A stretch of DNA of 31,625 nucleotides from Thecamonas trahens ATCC 50062 (taxonomy: Eukaryota > Apusozoa > Apusomonadida > Apusomonadidae): positions 552,969 through 584,593 of the forward strand of contig NW_013657671.1 in assembly GCF_000142905.1 (NCBI RefSeq), given 5' to 3'. Shown piece by piece: positions 9,894-19,342 of this stretch. Position 1 is the stretch's first letter. The number at the start of each line of letters is the position of its first letter. Under the pieces are notes generated by a model. That model was not told the origin of the DNA, made no database searches, and was given only the letters and a program-made list of their open reading frames with translations. A program made the position numbers and the translations under genes.

Positions 9894-10193
9894 ATGGCTA
9901 AAATGACAGGCACCTCGGGCCGCTCGTCGCAGAAGGCTGCCTCCGGCGGCTGCTGCGGTGGCTCGGCTGCCGACTCGCGCCGTGGCTCGTCGCGCGCCTC
10001 GGGCAAGTCGTCCAAGGCCGCCAAGGGCAAGAAGGCTGCCAAGGCCGCCAAGGGCAAGGGCAAGGGCAAGGGCAAGAAGGCCGCTTCGTCGTCCGACGAC
10101 TCGTCCGACGAGTCTGAGGAGTACTCCGAGGAGGACTCGGAGGACTACGACGAGTCCGAGGAGGAGGACTCGGAGGAGGAGTCGTCGTCCTAA
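9894..10193 (+). CDS. Lys/Ser/Ala-rich protein with acidic Ser/Glu tail (separate gene or exon 2 of 9277)
   Basis: Read from ATG 9894 (MAKMTGTSGRSSQKAA...) this gives about 99 residues: a CCGG-containing linker, a KGKKAAKAAKGKGKGKGKKAA basic block, then a tail of Ser, Asp, Glu and Tyr (SDESEEYSEEDSEDYDESEE). Such basic/acidic pairings occur in nucleolar and chromatin proteins, and the SxxE/D serines are typical CK2 targets. If 9277-9427 is its first exon, the acceptor is the CAG at 9907-9909 and the initial MAKMTG is not translated. The E2F-like cluster just upstream favours a separate promoter; similarity in composition to the first exon favours one gene. Confidence 0.6.
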   Translation: MAKMTGTSGRSSQKAASGGCCGGSAADSRRGSSRASGKSSKAAKGKKAAKAAKGKGKGKGKKAASSSDDSSDESEEYSEEDSEDYDESEEEDSEEESSS

Positions 10194-10666
10194 TCGACCG
10201 ACGTGCCAGCTTCTCTCCCGTGCCCCCGTGCATCAGCGGGTGCGGGCCTTCTGACACGCTGGACTCTTCTCGCGTAGGGACCTTGCTGTCATCGCCCGTG
10301 CATTGAACGCTCTCTGTTTAGCCAAGCCACACGCACACACACACACACGCACACACACACATACCTGTCAGCCGTCTGCCGTACTCTGAATCTGCTCGCC
10401 TTTTTGGCGTGGTGGTCGGCGACTTTTACCACCGGCAGCGACCATTACCGACGAAAGGCACTCTCGGCTCTTTGCCAGTCGACGACAGCTTTTCAGGTGG
10501 ACGACGAGTGTTGTGGGGAAGTGAGGCAAGGAGAGCCCAGGTTGGAGCCACACCACGAGCGACCACACCCGTCCGACCACATACATACATACATACATAC
10601 ACACATAGAGTGTGTGTGTGTGTGCGAGAGAGAGAGAGAGTGTGTGTGTGTGCGGGTGGCGTAAGC
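10194..10666. other. Gene-free spacer with microsatellites
   Basis: Holds a CA-rich tract (about 10328-10362), a CATA/ATAC tract (about 10579-10603) and TG and GA runs (about 10610-10652). Nothing gene-like is visible. It presumably contains the 3' end of the Lys-rich gene and the promoter of the next gene. Confidence 0.6.
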
Positions 10667-12479
10667 ATGTGGGCTCTTAGTACAAGTCCCCCACCGTCTG
10701 CCCACAGCCATGACGGTACGGCAAGGCCAGGACCATCACCACCACCAGAAGCAAGGTCACCATCATCATCATCATCATCACCGCCACCACCACCACTGCC
10801 ACCACCATCTGCTCTACCACCACCATCTGCCCTTGACAATTCCAGCCCATCCCCTCCGCCTAATGATGCCGATAGCCGTCAAGACACATTCTCCTTTGAC
10901 ACCTCTGCCAGCTGCGCCTTCCTCGCCCTCGCAACCTGTGCGCATCATCGAACGAAGTGATTCGCTGGTCTCTCGCTCGAGATCAACCTCGTCGACCTCG
11001 CGCGGTCATCGGACCAAGGTCCGAATCCGGACGCGGACAAAGGTGGTGGCGTCGACAGGGTCGAGCGGTCGAGGGAGGTCATCGACCGCATCGTCGGCGC
11101 ACTCATCGTCCGAGCTGAGCGCGGCCATGGTGGCTGCTGCTGCTGCTGCCGCGTCGGTGGCGGTAGCGGGCAAGAGTGAGGCCTTTACCGAGAGCAGTGA
11201 CGACGATGAACGGAGCCTGCCGCCGGTGCCTGTGGGCATTGCAGAGACCGCCGCTGATGGCGGGTCTGGCGGCGGCGGCGGCCATCGGAGGCCGCCGCCG
11301 CGACCGCGGCGCGAGACGCTCTCGCCGACGCCCGAGGCTTCGGCACGGGCGATGATTCCGCCGCGGTCGCCCAAAGCGATGGGCGGGGCCGGGACTGGCT
11401 CATGTGAGTTTGGGTCGCGGGCGAGCCCGGTGCTTGCGCCGCTTGCGACCGGAGCAGGGCGAGTGTTGAACGAGATGCCGCGGGCGTCGTCAGCGCCTAG
11501 TATGGGCGGGTGGGCCGCGAGCCTGAGCGGCGGCTCGCCGCGGCCGGTTGCGCCGCCGCCGTCGATCCCATCACGTGGCTCGTCGCTCGTGGCGTCGGAG
11601 CGGTACTCGCGGAGCTCGTCGTTTGTCTCGGGCTCGGGCTCGGACTCGGACGACTCGTCAATTTCGTCGATCTCGTCGCTGTCGTCGTCGGCGGCGGCGG
11701 TGAGCGGGAGCGGCGGCGGGAGCGGACGGCACCCGATGGGCCCGACCAAGTCGCAGGCGCGAGCGCTCGGTACGCTGCTCTCCGAGCTTGATCTCGAGTC
11801 CAAGGCGTACCTCATGGAGGAGGTCCTCCCGTCGGGCCGGATGCGGTCGGTGCAGGTAGTCATCGGGCGCGACGCCATCATGACCTGGCTCATCAAGCCG
11901 CTTGCCGGCGGGAGTGGAGCCAGTGACGGGAAGCGGGCCAAGCTGCCTGCGGCGCCGCAGCTGACGCTGCAGTACAAGCACAACTTTCCGCGCATTCTGG
12001 AGTTCCAGACCAACGACGTGAGGCGACTTTTCATGTACAAGTACGAGCCCGGCAAGGGCGATGTCCAGCTGTTCCGCTACTTTTCGCCGGCCGAACACCA
12101 CGTGGTCTTTGACGCCGTCATGGAGCGGGTGGCGGTCATCGCCGCGTACCTGGAAAAGCTGCGGCGGAAGCAGTTTGTGGCGAGGGTGAGCGATGGCGCA
12201 CACTCACCGAGGCGACGGCGGCGGCGGCGACGGCGGCCCGAGGCCACCGCGTCGTCGGCACCCGGCGGCTTTCTCTCCCCACCGGCGGCGGCGACGTCGT
12301 CGGGGTGCGGCGGGAGCGGCGGCGGCGACGTGGAGGCCGCGTGGTCGTGGATGACGTCGACCAACACCGACGACGCCGGCGACACGCTCGACACGTATGA
12401 CTCGGATGTGTTTGAGAGCGACGACGACGACGAGCACGATGTGTTTGCCATGATGCCCGGCACGCCCGACATGGTGTAA
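10667..12479 (+). CDS. Ser-rich protein with a possible PH-like domain, unknown function
   Basis: Preferred model: exons 10667-10715 and 10846-12479 (560 residues). The donor is gtacgg, the acceptor CAG lies at 10843-10845, and the codon is split in phase 1 so the frame is kept. An unspliced reading from ATG 10710 gives a poly-His start encoded by CAC/CAT repeats, which I take to be intron. After a long Ser/Pro/Arg-rich region (TKVRIRTRTKVV, poly-Ala, SSISSISSLSSS) comes a well-ordered segment of about 145 residues (about 11745-12180): KSQARALGTLLSELDLESKAYL, VQVVIGRDAIMTWLI, LTLQYKHNFPRILEF, RRLFMYKYEPGKGDVQLFRYF and a final helix. Alternating strands and a C-terminal helix suggest a PH-like fold, a guess. 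The C-terminus has an Arg9 run and an acidic end. Its stop is 24 bp from that of the opposing gene. Confidence 0.6.
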
Positions 12480-12503
12480 CGCGCTTATTGTGTTCTTTGT
12501 CTC

Positions 12504-13994
12504 TCAAGTCGAGAGGAGCATCTCACGGTTGTCGTATGCCCAAAAGCCGGCAACGTCGGTGAGAATGTTGACGACGGTCCCTCCGACGCCCGAGGCAATC
12601 AGGTCGTCGAGGGTGATCCGGGTCGGGTGTGCCGGCTTGACCATGTCAAAGATCTCGCCCATGACGTCCTCTTTGCGCACAAGTGGATAGCCTGCCGCGG
12701 CCATCTCAGCGAGCACGTCCTTGAAGAACACGTTGAGCTCAAAGTACGAGAGTGCTCCGGTCTTGGAGATGTCAAGGATGCGGAAGAGCCACGAGAGCGC
12801 CTGAGGCTCGGACTTGTTCTCCATGGCGAGGACAAAGTCGACGTAGGTCTTAAAGTCCATCTCGCCTCCGTAGGTGTGGCACTCTTCAAAGACCCGGTCC
12901 AAAAAGGTCGGCGTGAGGGTGCGAGAGCCAAAGGCGGCAAGCTCGCTCCGCGAGAGCATGCCGTTCTGGTCAGTGTCGAGCCGGAGGTAGTCGGCGTAAA
13001 TGCGCCGGGCCGAGAAGAGCGAGAACCAGTTCGTCGGCGGGCCCGATGGCGCACCCGACGCGCCGCGCGAACGCTCGATTTCGTCGGGAACCAGCGCGGC
13101 TTCGGCTGGCTGGTCCTCGAGCTCAAAAAACTCGGAGAGGACCGGCGAGAGGAGGATGGACTTAATGGCCACCCGGCCCATGCGGAGCGGGTCGAGGAAG
13201 AACATAAACTTGCGGACAGCGGTACAGACGTAGAAGACCTCAAAGGTCGGATCGAGCGCCGCCAGGCACGGCAAGTCCTTCACAGACTGCATGATGAACC
13301 GCTCCATGTCGACCTCGGTGAGGTAGCCCGAGCCCTCGGTGTCGTGGGCGGCGAGCATGATGCGGGTCTTGCGGAGCGAGGCCCGGCCGACGGCGTACTC
13401 GTACACGAGCTCGACAGGAACCCGACCAAGCGGATCCGACCGGAACCGATAGAAAGCGGCCGGCGTGAGCAGCGCGGCGACCTTGGGCTCGAGTACACGC
13501 GCCGCTGCGTTGTACCCGGCGTAGTCGATCATCAGCTCCGAGTCTGGCGCGTCCTCGGGTGCACGCGGCAGGCCGAGGATGTCCAGCTTGTCACGCCCGG
13601 CATCGTCGCCGTCGCCGTCGCTTGCTCCAGACTCGGAGGCTGGATCCGGAAAGCCGACGGTGGCCTCGTTGGCAAGAGCTGACCAGAGGAGCTCGAGCGC
13701 CTCGCCATCAGCCAGCTGGTCGATCATCCTGCCGAGAAAGCGCAGCCTCGCCTCGCGATGGAGCAGAGCCGCCGCCGGCGATTCCGGTGCCGACGGAAAA
13801 TGGAACCGCGGAATGGCTAGGCCTGTCGTTGTCCCTGGTGCCCCATCATTGTCGCGGATCTCGCCCGCATCATGAGACGGTTGCGGCGCGAGGAGAGTGG
13901 CCAAATGAGCGCGGGTCTGTTCTTCCAAGGTTGTCGACGACGGCGGATGAGGTGCAGCCGCGGCCGCACGGCGGAGTCGGGCGAGGGTAGACAT
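12504..13994 (-). CDS. PPP2R3C: PP2A regulatory subunit B''-gamma (G5PR / TONNEAU2-type)
   Basis: 496 residues from ATG 13994. The family core is clear: FYVCTAVRKFMFFLDPLRMG (254-273), one canonical EF-hand (DTDQNGMLSRSE, 340-351), a degenerate second one (DISKTGALSYFE), GEIFDMVKP, and a terminal FWAYDNRE. PP2A B'' subunits of this type bind Ca2+ and target the phosphatase. Plant TON2/FASS controls cortical microtubules and division plane, and animal PPP2R3C acts at centrosomes. The usual length is about 450-480 residues; the extra length is an N-terminal Ala/Pro-rich segment and a Gly/Asp-rich insertion at 120-135. An upstream in-frame extension to 14303 is Ile/Thr and Pro/His-rich repeat sequence and is unlikely to be coding. 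Confidence 0.92.
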   Translation of the reverse strand: MSTLARLRRAAAAAPHPPSSTTLEEQTRAHLATLLAPQPSHDAGEIRDNDGAPGTTTGLAIPRFHFPSAPESPAAALLHREARLRFLGRMIDQLADGEALELLWSALANEATVGFPDPASESGASDGDGDDAGRDKLDILGLPRAPEDAPDSELMIDYAGYNAAARVLEPKVAALLTPAAFYRFRSDPLGRVPVELVYEYAVGRASLRKTRIMLAAHDTEGSGYLTEVDMERFIMQSVKDLPCLAALDPTFEVFYVCTAVRKFMFFLDPLRMGRVAIKSILLSPVLSEFFELEDQPAEAALVPDEIERSRGASGAPSGPPTNWFSLFSARRIYADYLRLDTDQNGMLSRSELAAFGSRTLTPTFLDRVFEECHTYGGEMDFKTYVDFVLAMENKSEPQALSWLFRILDISKTGALSYFELNVFFKDVLAEMAAAGYPLVRKEDVMGEIFDMVKPAHPTRITLDDLIASGVGGTVVNILTDVAGFWAYDNREMLLST

Positions 13995-14230
13995 GGCGGG
14001 TATATGGTGTGTGTGTGGGTGGGGGGGTGGGGGGTGGGAGGCTGGGGTGTGTGCATTTGGGCGCGCGCGCATTTGGGGAGCAAACAGCGGCAGCGGCAGA
14101 TGCAGCCGAAGGGATGCCGTGGACATGCGTGTGTGACAAGAGTGTTTAAACAAAGTGAAGGGGAAGAATGTGGTGATGATGATGATGATAATGGTGATAG
14201 TGATAGTGGTTGGTGGTGGTGCTGTTGCTG

Positions 14231-15834
14231 CTAATGTGCACCGGCAAAGGTGGTCCACGGCTGCGACGGGCGCGAAGTGAGGACCGATTTCTGCCAGGCC
14301 CACTGCGGGTTGTCAGCGATAAAGGCATCGGCGTCAAAGGGAGCGCCGTTGGCGCGGCCAAAGATGGCGGACATCTCCATTCGGGCGGCCATGTCGGCCG
14401 AAGTGACCTTGCCGTCGACCGAGCCGGCAGGGGTGAAGGGAACGTTCCACACGGCGTTGGGGTCCGAAACGTAGTACTGCGGGTCGACGTCGTACATGCC
14501 GCAGATGCAGCGCGAGCTGGGGTTCTCCTTCTTGAGGTAGACATCGTAGGTGTCGCCGAGCATGGACTGGCCGGCGGCGACGGAGATGTTGCCGTAGTGG
14601 CCATTGAGGAGCTGCGGCCAGCGGGTGCGGCGGGCACCGGTCTGCTGGCGGACGTCGGAGAAGCCGGTGTCGGCACACTCGAGGTTGCGAATCTCGGGCG
14701 AGTTGGCGACGTTGTCACCAAAGATGTAGCCGTCGGCAAGCTTGTTGGTGTAGGTGTAGGTGAGGCCCTGCTCGTACTCGGCAATCTCGTTCGAGTGAAT
14801 GTCGGCGAGGAGCCAAGAGTTGGCGTACCCGCCGTTGTTCCCGCCCTCCATGATGGCGATCCACTCGTCGATGGTGGACGCGTACTGAGTGGCATTACGG
14901 ACGCGAATAAACTCGGGAATGCCCGCGGTGTCAAAGCCCTGGAAGCCAGCGAGGGTGGTCTCGGTCACGACGAGGCCGCCCGAGTTGAGCCAAAAGTCGG
15001 TCATGGACGAGAGGTACAGATAAGAGGTCTGCATGAGGATGGCGTTGCCCGAGGTCGGCTTGAGCGAGAGCATGACGTTCATAAAGGCACCGTTCCAGAA
15101 CGAGGTAAAAGTCTCGTGCCCGATGACGATCTTGCCGTCGGCGGTGGCCGAGCCGGTGGCCACAAAGGCCGAGCAGTGCGAGGTGGAGAAGCGGGCGCCG
15201 TCGTTCTTGGCTGACGCATACTTGCTGACAACAGTGGGCCACCAGTAGCCGGTCAGGCCCATGTACGCGTTCCACCCGACAATGTCGGCGAGGGTGGCGC
15301 GGACGCCGGCCTTGGTGGCGCCGTCGGCCATGCCCTGCATCTCCTGCATGTACTCGTCGGTGATGAGGTGGGCCTGCATCTCGTTGGCCTTGTCGACAAA
15401 GAACTGATACGTCATGCCGGTCGTCTGCAGCGTCATGTACTCGTACGCCTGCACCGCCGCCGCCCACTCCTTGGCCATGGTGTATCCGTTCTGGAAGCCC
15501 ATCTCGTACGGGTCGCCCGAGATGTTGACATAGATCCACCCGTTGACATCCTTCCGCGACGCCTTGGCCACCATAGCCTCCTCGGCAGGCGTCAATGGCA
15601 GTGGCTTGCCCGTATCGCGCGACGCGGGCATCATCGACGCGTAAAACGCCTCCTGGTTCCGCGGGTCCATCCCGCCAGCTGCGACCAAAGCCACAAGCGC
15701 AAGCCTACGAGACGGGAGGAAGGGAGGACGTGAGTGTGTGGAAGAACAGACGGAAGGACACGGGGAGGGGCGGAAGGCGCGCAACATGCGTACATGGCCG
15801 TGGCAGCAAGTGCAAACATAGTGGTGGCTTGCAT
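14231..15834 (-). CDS. Secreted or lysosomal C45-type Ntn hydrolase (acyltransferase/amidase family)
   Basis: Two exons on the minus strand, 15834-15794 and 15704-14231; the 89-bp intron (gtacgc...gtag) splits an ATG codon. Splicing yields a clean signal peptide (MQATTMFALAATAMLALVAL) that neither frame gives alone, strong support for the model; 504 residues. The mature part has WIYVNISGDPYEMGFQNG near the N-terminus and SHCSAFVATGSATADGK, where Cys191 is the expected autoproteolysis product and nucleophile of C45/AAT-like Ntn hydrolases, also related to phospholipase B-like proteins. Later parts include NSWLLAD and FGDNVA blocks. Such enzymes cleave or transfer acyl amides in lysosomes or outside the cell. 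The substrate is unknown. The start could also be the next Met (15819). Confidence 0.82.
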
Positions 15835-16289
15835 GTTTCTGTTGCAAGTCGCGTCTGCCGTCTTCTCCCTTCTCCCTTGCCCTCGCCGTCGTGCGTTGGC
15901 AATTATCGCCTCCGCCACAGTGTCAAGAAAAACACGGCTGACGAAGAGTCGGGTGTGACGAGGATTGCCACATGGTGGGCAGTTCGAAGGAGAGGGGGGC
16001 TTGTGGGTGGGTAGAGGGCATGTGGCGTGGTTGGTTGGGGAAGATAGAAGGTCGTGCCTTCCATCGCGAGTGTTGGCCTTTGAAGAGTCGGCAGCGGCGA
16101 GTAGAGCGGCAGTCGAGCGCAGGGGGAGGGCAGCGGGCGATCATCGGCTGGGGATAGGGATGGGGAGATGGATAGGGGCAGGAGCGCAAAGAGCACAAAG
16201 TCAGTAGATTGCTCACGTGCATGCCCACGTCCGATCTTCATCGGCTGCGGCAGTTGGCTGTGGTCAGGGCACGCGCAGGTCAAGCAGGC
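15835..16289. other. Gene-free spacer between the C45 hydrolase and the H2B 3' end
   Basis: Purine-rich on the + strand. Small ORFs on both strands are low-complexity with no recognisable similarity. It should contain the hydrolase promoter and the region downstream of H2B. Confidence 0.5.
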
Positions 16290-16316
16290 GGTTGATCGAT
16301 GTGTTATTCTGCCCTC
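16290..16316 (-). promoter_or_regulatory. Histone downstream-type element of H2B
   Basis: Read on the minus strand, a 27-nt element begins GAGGGCAGAATAACACA and ends TCGATCAACC, 17 nt after the H2B stem-loop. It matches the element after the H2A stem-loop except for one base. By position it corresponds to the histone downstream element that pairs with U7 snRNA; pairing is not shown. Confidence 0.7.
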
Positions 16317-16333
16317 ACTGCAAGGGAGGGGGG

Positions 16334-16353
16334 TGCGCTCTAATAAGAGCGCA
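16334..16353 (-). terminator. H2B mRNA 3'-end stem-loop
   Basis: On the minus strand: TGCGCTCT, loop TATT, AGAGCGCA, an 8-bp perfect stem with a 4-nt loop, 59 nt after the H2B stop. It has the geometry of the replication-dependent histone stem-loop recognised by SLBP, and its stem is identical to that of H2A. Confidence 0.88.
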
Positions 16354-16412
16354 GGTTGTTGCTTGGCTGCCTGCCTGCGAGCAGATGCTCACGGACGGGC
16401 GAGGAGAGGCGC

Positions 16413-16735
16413 TTAGGCAGTCGAGGTGGTGTACTTGGTGACGGCCTTGGTGCCCTCGGACACGGCGTGCTTGGCGAGCTCACCGGGGAGGATGAGACGG
16501 GCAGCGGTCTGGATTTCGCGGGAGGTGATGGTCTGCTTGCCCGAGAACTTGGCAAGGCGCGAGGCCTCGAGGGCGATCTTCTCAAAGGTGTCGTTGACGA
16601 ACGAGTTCATGATCGACATAGCGCGGCGGGACATGCCGGTGTCGGGGTGCACCTGCTTGAGCACCTTGTAGATGTACGACGAGTACGACTGCGTCGGCTT
16701 GCGACGGCGGGGGCGGACGACGACTTCTTGGCCAT
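16413..16735 (-). CDS. H2B: Histone H2B (one-base frameshift in a homopolymer)
   Basis: Core nucleosomal histone. The fold helices are clear: [65 protein letters not shown] and the C-terminal helix ending VTKYTT, which keeps the Lys usually ubiquitinated. The ATG at 16735 (MAKKSSSA) is in a different frame from the fold. One extra base in the C5 run (plus-strand G5 at 16709-16713) makes a 107-residue H2B with a short tail ending RRRKPTQ. This is most likely a homopolymer undercall. It is divergently paired with H2A across 221 bp. The 3' end has a histone stem-loop and downstream element, so replication-dependent, poly(A)-independent expression is inferred. Confidence 0.93.
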
Positions 16736-16956
16736 GTTGATAGGTTGAGAGTAGTGGATGCAGACGAAAGTCGCGTCGGCGCGCGCGCTGCCGGTGCGAG
16801 GTTTTATACTTTTGGGACTGGCCGAGATATACACTTGTGCAACATGCACTACTGTGTAACTGGGACACGACCAGCACCTCAAAAACAGCCAACCTTTTCG
16901 CTCCTCCCTCTCTCGCTCCGTTCGACATACTTCATTCTCATTACCTAACAGACATA
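16736..16956. promoter_or_regulatory. Bidirectional H2B-H2A promoter
   Basis: A 221-bp spacer between the two start codons. On the minus strand a TATAAAA box (plus 16802-16808) lies about 70 nt upstream of the H2B ATG. No equally good TATA is seen for H2A, where ATATAC near 16825 is weak. A CG-dinucleotide-rich block lies at 16772-16790. Confidence 0.65.
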
Positions 16957-17422
16957 ATGGCTGGCAAGGGTGGCAAGGGCAAGGGCGGCCGCGGTGGTAC
17001 GGACACTTGCTGACACATCATGCCCCTCATCCCATCTCTTTTCTCCTCCTCCACTCACCATCATCTCCACGCCCACAGGCAAGTCCAAGTCGCGCACGCG
17101 CTCCTCGCGCGCCGGGCTTCAGTTCCCGGTTGGCCGTATCCATCGGTTCCTCAAGGAGGGCCGCTACGGCAAGCGCATCGGCTCGGGTGCTCCGGTCTAC
17201 CTCGCTGCTGTCCTCGAGTACCTCGCGGCCGAGATCCTCGAGCTCGCTGGCAACGCTGCCCGCGACAACCGTCGTGCGCGCATCAACCCGCGCCACATCC
17301 AGCTCGCCATCCGCAACGATGAGGAGCTCAACATGCTGCTCAAGGACGTCTCGATCGCCCAGGGTGGTGTCCTCCCCAACATCCACGCCGTCCTCCTCCC
17401 CAACAAGTCGAAGAAGAAGTAA
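16957..17422 (+). CDS. H2A: Histone H2A (canonical)
   Basis: Exons 16957-16996 and 17079-17422 with an 82-bp intron (gtacgg...cacag) inside the N-terminal tail, phase 1; 127 residues. Landmarks: [13 protein letters not shown] tail, [63 protein letters not shown] (acidic-patch residues) and [19 protein letters not shown]. No C-terminal SQ motif, so it is not an H2A.X, and it lacks H2A.Z features. An intron in a gene with a replication-type stem-loop 3' end is unusual compared with animals. It is divergently paired with H2B. Confidence 0.97.
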
Positions 17423-17483
17423 GCAAGCTTCGCCTTTCGGCTCGCGCACGCGTGCTCTGGACCTAACACGTCCTACAACAACC

Positions 17484-17503
17484 TGCGCTCTTCTTAGAGC
17501 GCA
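17484..17503 (+). terminator. H2A mRNA 3'-end stem-loop
   Basis: TGCGCTCT, loop TCTT, AGAGCGCA: the same 8-bp stem as H2B with one loop base changed, 61 nt after the H2A stop, followed by CCCCC. Confidence 0.88.
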
Positions 17504-17518
17504 CCCCCGTTCTCCAGC

Positions 17519-17546
17519 GAGGGCAGAATAACACAATCGATCAACC
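17519..17546 (+). promoter_or_regulatory. Histone downstream-type element of H2A
   Basis: A 28-nt element begins GAGGGCAGAATAACACA and ends ATCGATCAACC, 15 nt after the stem-loop. It is shared with H2B. It lies about 150 bp upstream of the FtsZ start, so H2A 3'-end formation and the FtsZ promoter are very close. Confidence 0.7.
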
Positions 17547-17699
17547 ACCGTGCTCATCATTTCCCCGCCACTACCACCGCCTCAGCTCGTCCCGTCGTCC
17601 GACTCCCGCGGGCGGCACCCGGCTGCCTGCACCACCGCCACCAGCCCCGCACCGTCACCACCGCCAGCCACACACCTCTTCTCCCACCGCTGGTCCATC

Positions 17700-19181
17700 A
17701 TGCTGCACCTCACACGCACGATGACCTTTGCCCGCATGGCACAGCCACTGTACGTGCCCCCCCCCCCTCTTCCCGCTCTTTCCCTCTCCCCTACCCCACC
17801 GGCCACACGTCCGTGCCGCGCTCCATCGACAGCTTTTGGCGCCAAGGCCAGCTCCGGTCGCCGCTCTCACCAGCTCCCCCCTCCCCCCTCTCCGCCCCCG
17901 CGTCATCACAGGAGCATGGGCCTGCACTCGGCAGCAAGCGTGTGGAAGGGCAATGGAAAGGCCAAGGCCAAGGCAGCAGGCCAGAGCAGCAGCAAGGCGG
18001 CAGAGATGTTCGAGCCGGCTGAGCGGTCGTCCGAGGTGGAGGCGTTTTTGGCGGGAAACTTTGAGAGCTCAGCGAGCGAGGGCTCAACGAGCACGGGCTC
18101 GGCGAGCAGCGCCAAGGACGCGGGCGAGCGGTCGTTGCCGACGCCGCCGACGGCGTATGCGGCGGATCCTCCGGCCGACTACGACTATGAGCGGCCGAAG
18201 ATCTCGGTGGTGGGCGTGGGCGGCGCCGGCGGCAACGCGGTCAACAACATGATCCTGTCGCAGCTAGAGGGTGTGGACTTTGTGGTGTGCAACACGGACA
18301 ACCAGGCGCTGTCACAGGCGGCGACCGACGCTCGGATTCAGCTTGGATCCAAGGTGACGCGTGGGCTCGGCGCCGGCGCCAACCCGGACATCGGGCGCGA
18401 GGCCGCGCTCGAGTCAATGCCGGACATTCTGGCTGCTGTCGGCGACGCCAACATGGTGTTCATCACCGCCGGTATGGGTGGCGGAACCGGGACTGGAGCG
18501 GCGCCCGAGATTGCGCGGCACATTGCGTCGCGCGGTGTGCTGACGGTTGGCGTCGTCACCCTCCCGTTCGACTTTGAAGGCCGCAACCGGCAGCGGCTTG
18601 CGCTCGAGGGCCTGGCCAAGCTCGAGGAGTCTGTCGACACGCTCATTGTCATTCCCAACCAGAAGCTGATGACCAAGGTGACGGCACGGACATCGCTGCG
18701 CGACGCGTTTGGCCTCGCCGACTTTGTGCTGCAGGCCGGCGTGCGGTCGGTTACCGACCTCATGGTCATGCCGGGCCTCATCAACCTCGACTTTGCCGAC
18801 GTCCGGGCGGTCATGTGGGAGCAGGGCCGGGCCATGATGGGCTCCGGCCAGGCGTCCGGCGAGAGCCGTGCGGTCGACGCGGCCTCGGCCGCCATCTCCA
18901 ACGACTTGCTCGCCGACTCGGACCTGTCGTCGGCGTCGGGCATGCTCATCAACATCGCCGGCTCGACCGACATGACGTTGTGGGAGATCAACGAGGCCGC
19001 CAAGACCGTGCAGGAGGTCATCGCTGACGACGACGCCAACATCATCTTTGGCTCGACCTACGACGCCAACCTGCCCGAGGACACCGTCCGCGTCTCGGTC
19101 GTCGCCACCGGCATCGGCGGCCCGGTCTCGCTCAACCTCCGCTCCACCGACCAGTGGGGCAACGAGCGCGCGGCTGCGTGA
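17700..19181 (+). CDS. ftsZ: Mitochondrial FtsZ cell-division GTPase
   Basis: Exons 17700-17749 and 17912-19181, with a 162-bp intron (gtacgt...cacag) that splits a codon in phase 2; 439 residues. Splicing gives an Arg/Lys/Ser-rich presequence without acidic residues ([18 protein letters not shown]...), consistent with mitochondrial import; the next ~75 residues are low-complexity. The GTPase core shows [12 protein letters not shown] (GGAGGN at 120-125), the tubulin signature [10 protein letters not shown] (about 206-215), FDFEGRNR, and the T7 loop [11 protein letters not shown] needed for GTP hydrolysis across the filament. It ends soon after VRVSVVATG, without the bacterial C-terminal peptide that binds FtsA/ZipA. 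In protists such FtsZ forms the inner mitochondrial division ring. The longer open frame from 17550 is non-coding upstream sequence. Confidence 0.95.
   Translation: MLHLTRTMTFARMAQPLYVPPPPLPALSLSPTPPATRPCRAPSTAFGAKASSGRRSHQLPPPPSPPPRHHRSMGLHSAASVWKGNGKAKAKAAGQSSSKAAEMFEPAERSSEVEAFLAGNFESSASEGSTSTGSASSAKDAGERSLPTPPTAYAADPPADYDYERPKISVVGVGGAGGNAVNNMILSQLEGVDFVVCNTDNQALSQAATDARIQLGSKVTRGLGAGANPDIGREAALESMPDILAAVGDANMVFITAGMGGGTGTGAAPEIARHIASRGVLTVGVVTLPFDFEGRNRQRLALEGLAKLEESVDTLIVIPNQKLMTKVTARTSLRDAFGLADFVLQAGVRSVTDLMVMPGLINLDFADVRAVMWEQGRAMMGSGQASGESRAVDAASAAISNDLLADSDLSSASGMLINIAGSTDMTLWEINEAAKTVQEVIADDDANIIFGSTYDANLPEDTVRVSVVATGIGGPVSLNLRSTDQWGNERAAA
17834..17845 (+). promoter_or_regulatory. 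E2F-like palindrome in FtsZ intron 1
   Basis: TTTTGGCGCCAA, with a perfect 10-bp palindrome TTGGCGCCAA at 17836-17845, matches the E2F/DP consensus and lies within the first intron. Confidence 0.35.
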
Positions 19182-19342
19182 AGCCGCGTCTAGCCCAGCT
19201 CTATGTTCTCTGCTAAATCCTCACCTGTATCCTGCGCATGCAAGGCATTGCTAGGCGGTTGCGCACCACACTGCCAGAACGGGCCACTCGAGCAAACTGG
19301 CCACACCGCGATACACTCGGCTTGCGAGGAGACGGCGGCAAC
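19182..19342. other. FtsZ-transportin spacer
   Basis: 161 bp containing the FtsZ 3' end and the transportin promoter. No histone-type stem-loop and no clear TATA box. Confidence 0.5.

Noticed and set aside
14004-14303. N-terminal extension of the PP2A B'' frame
   Set aside because: Codes for Ile/Thr and Pro/His repeats from ATG/GTG microsatellite DNA; the family match starts after ATG 13994.
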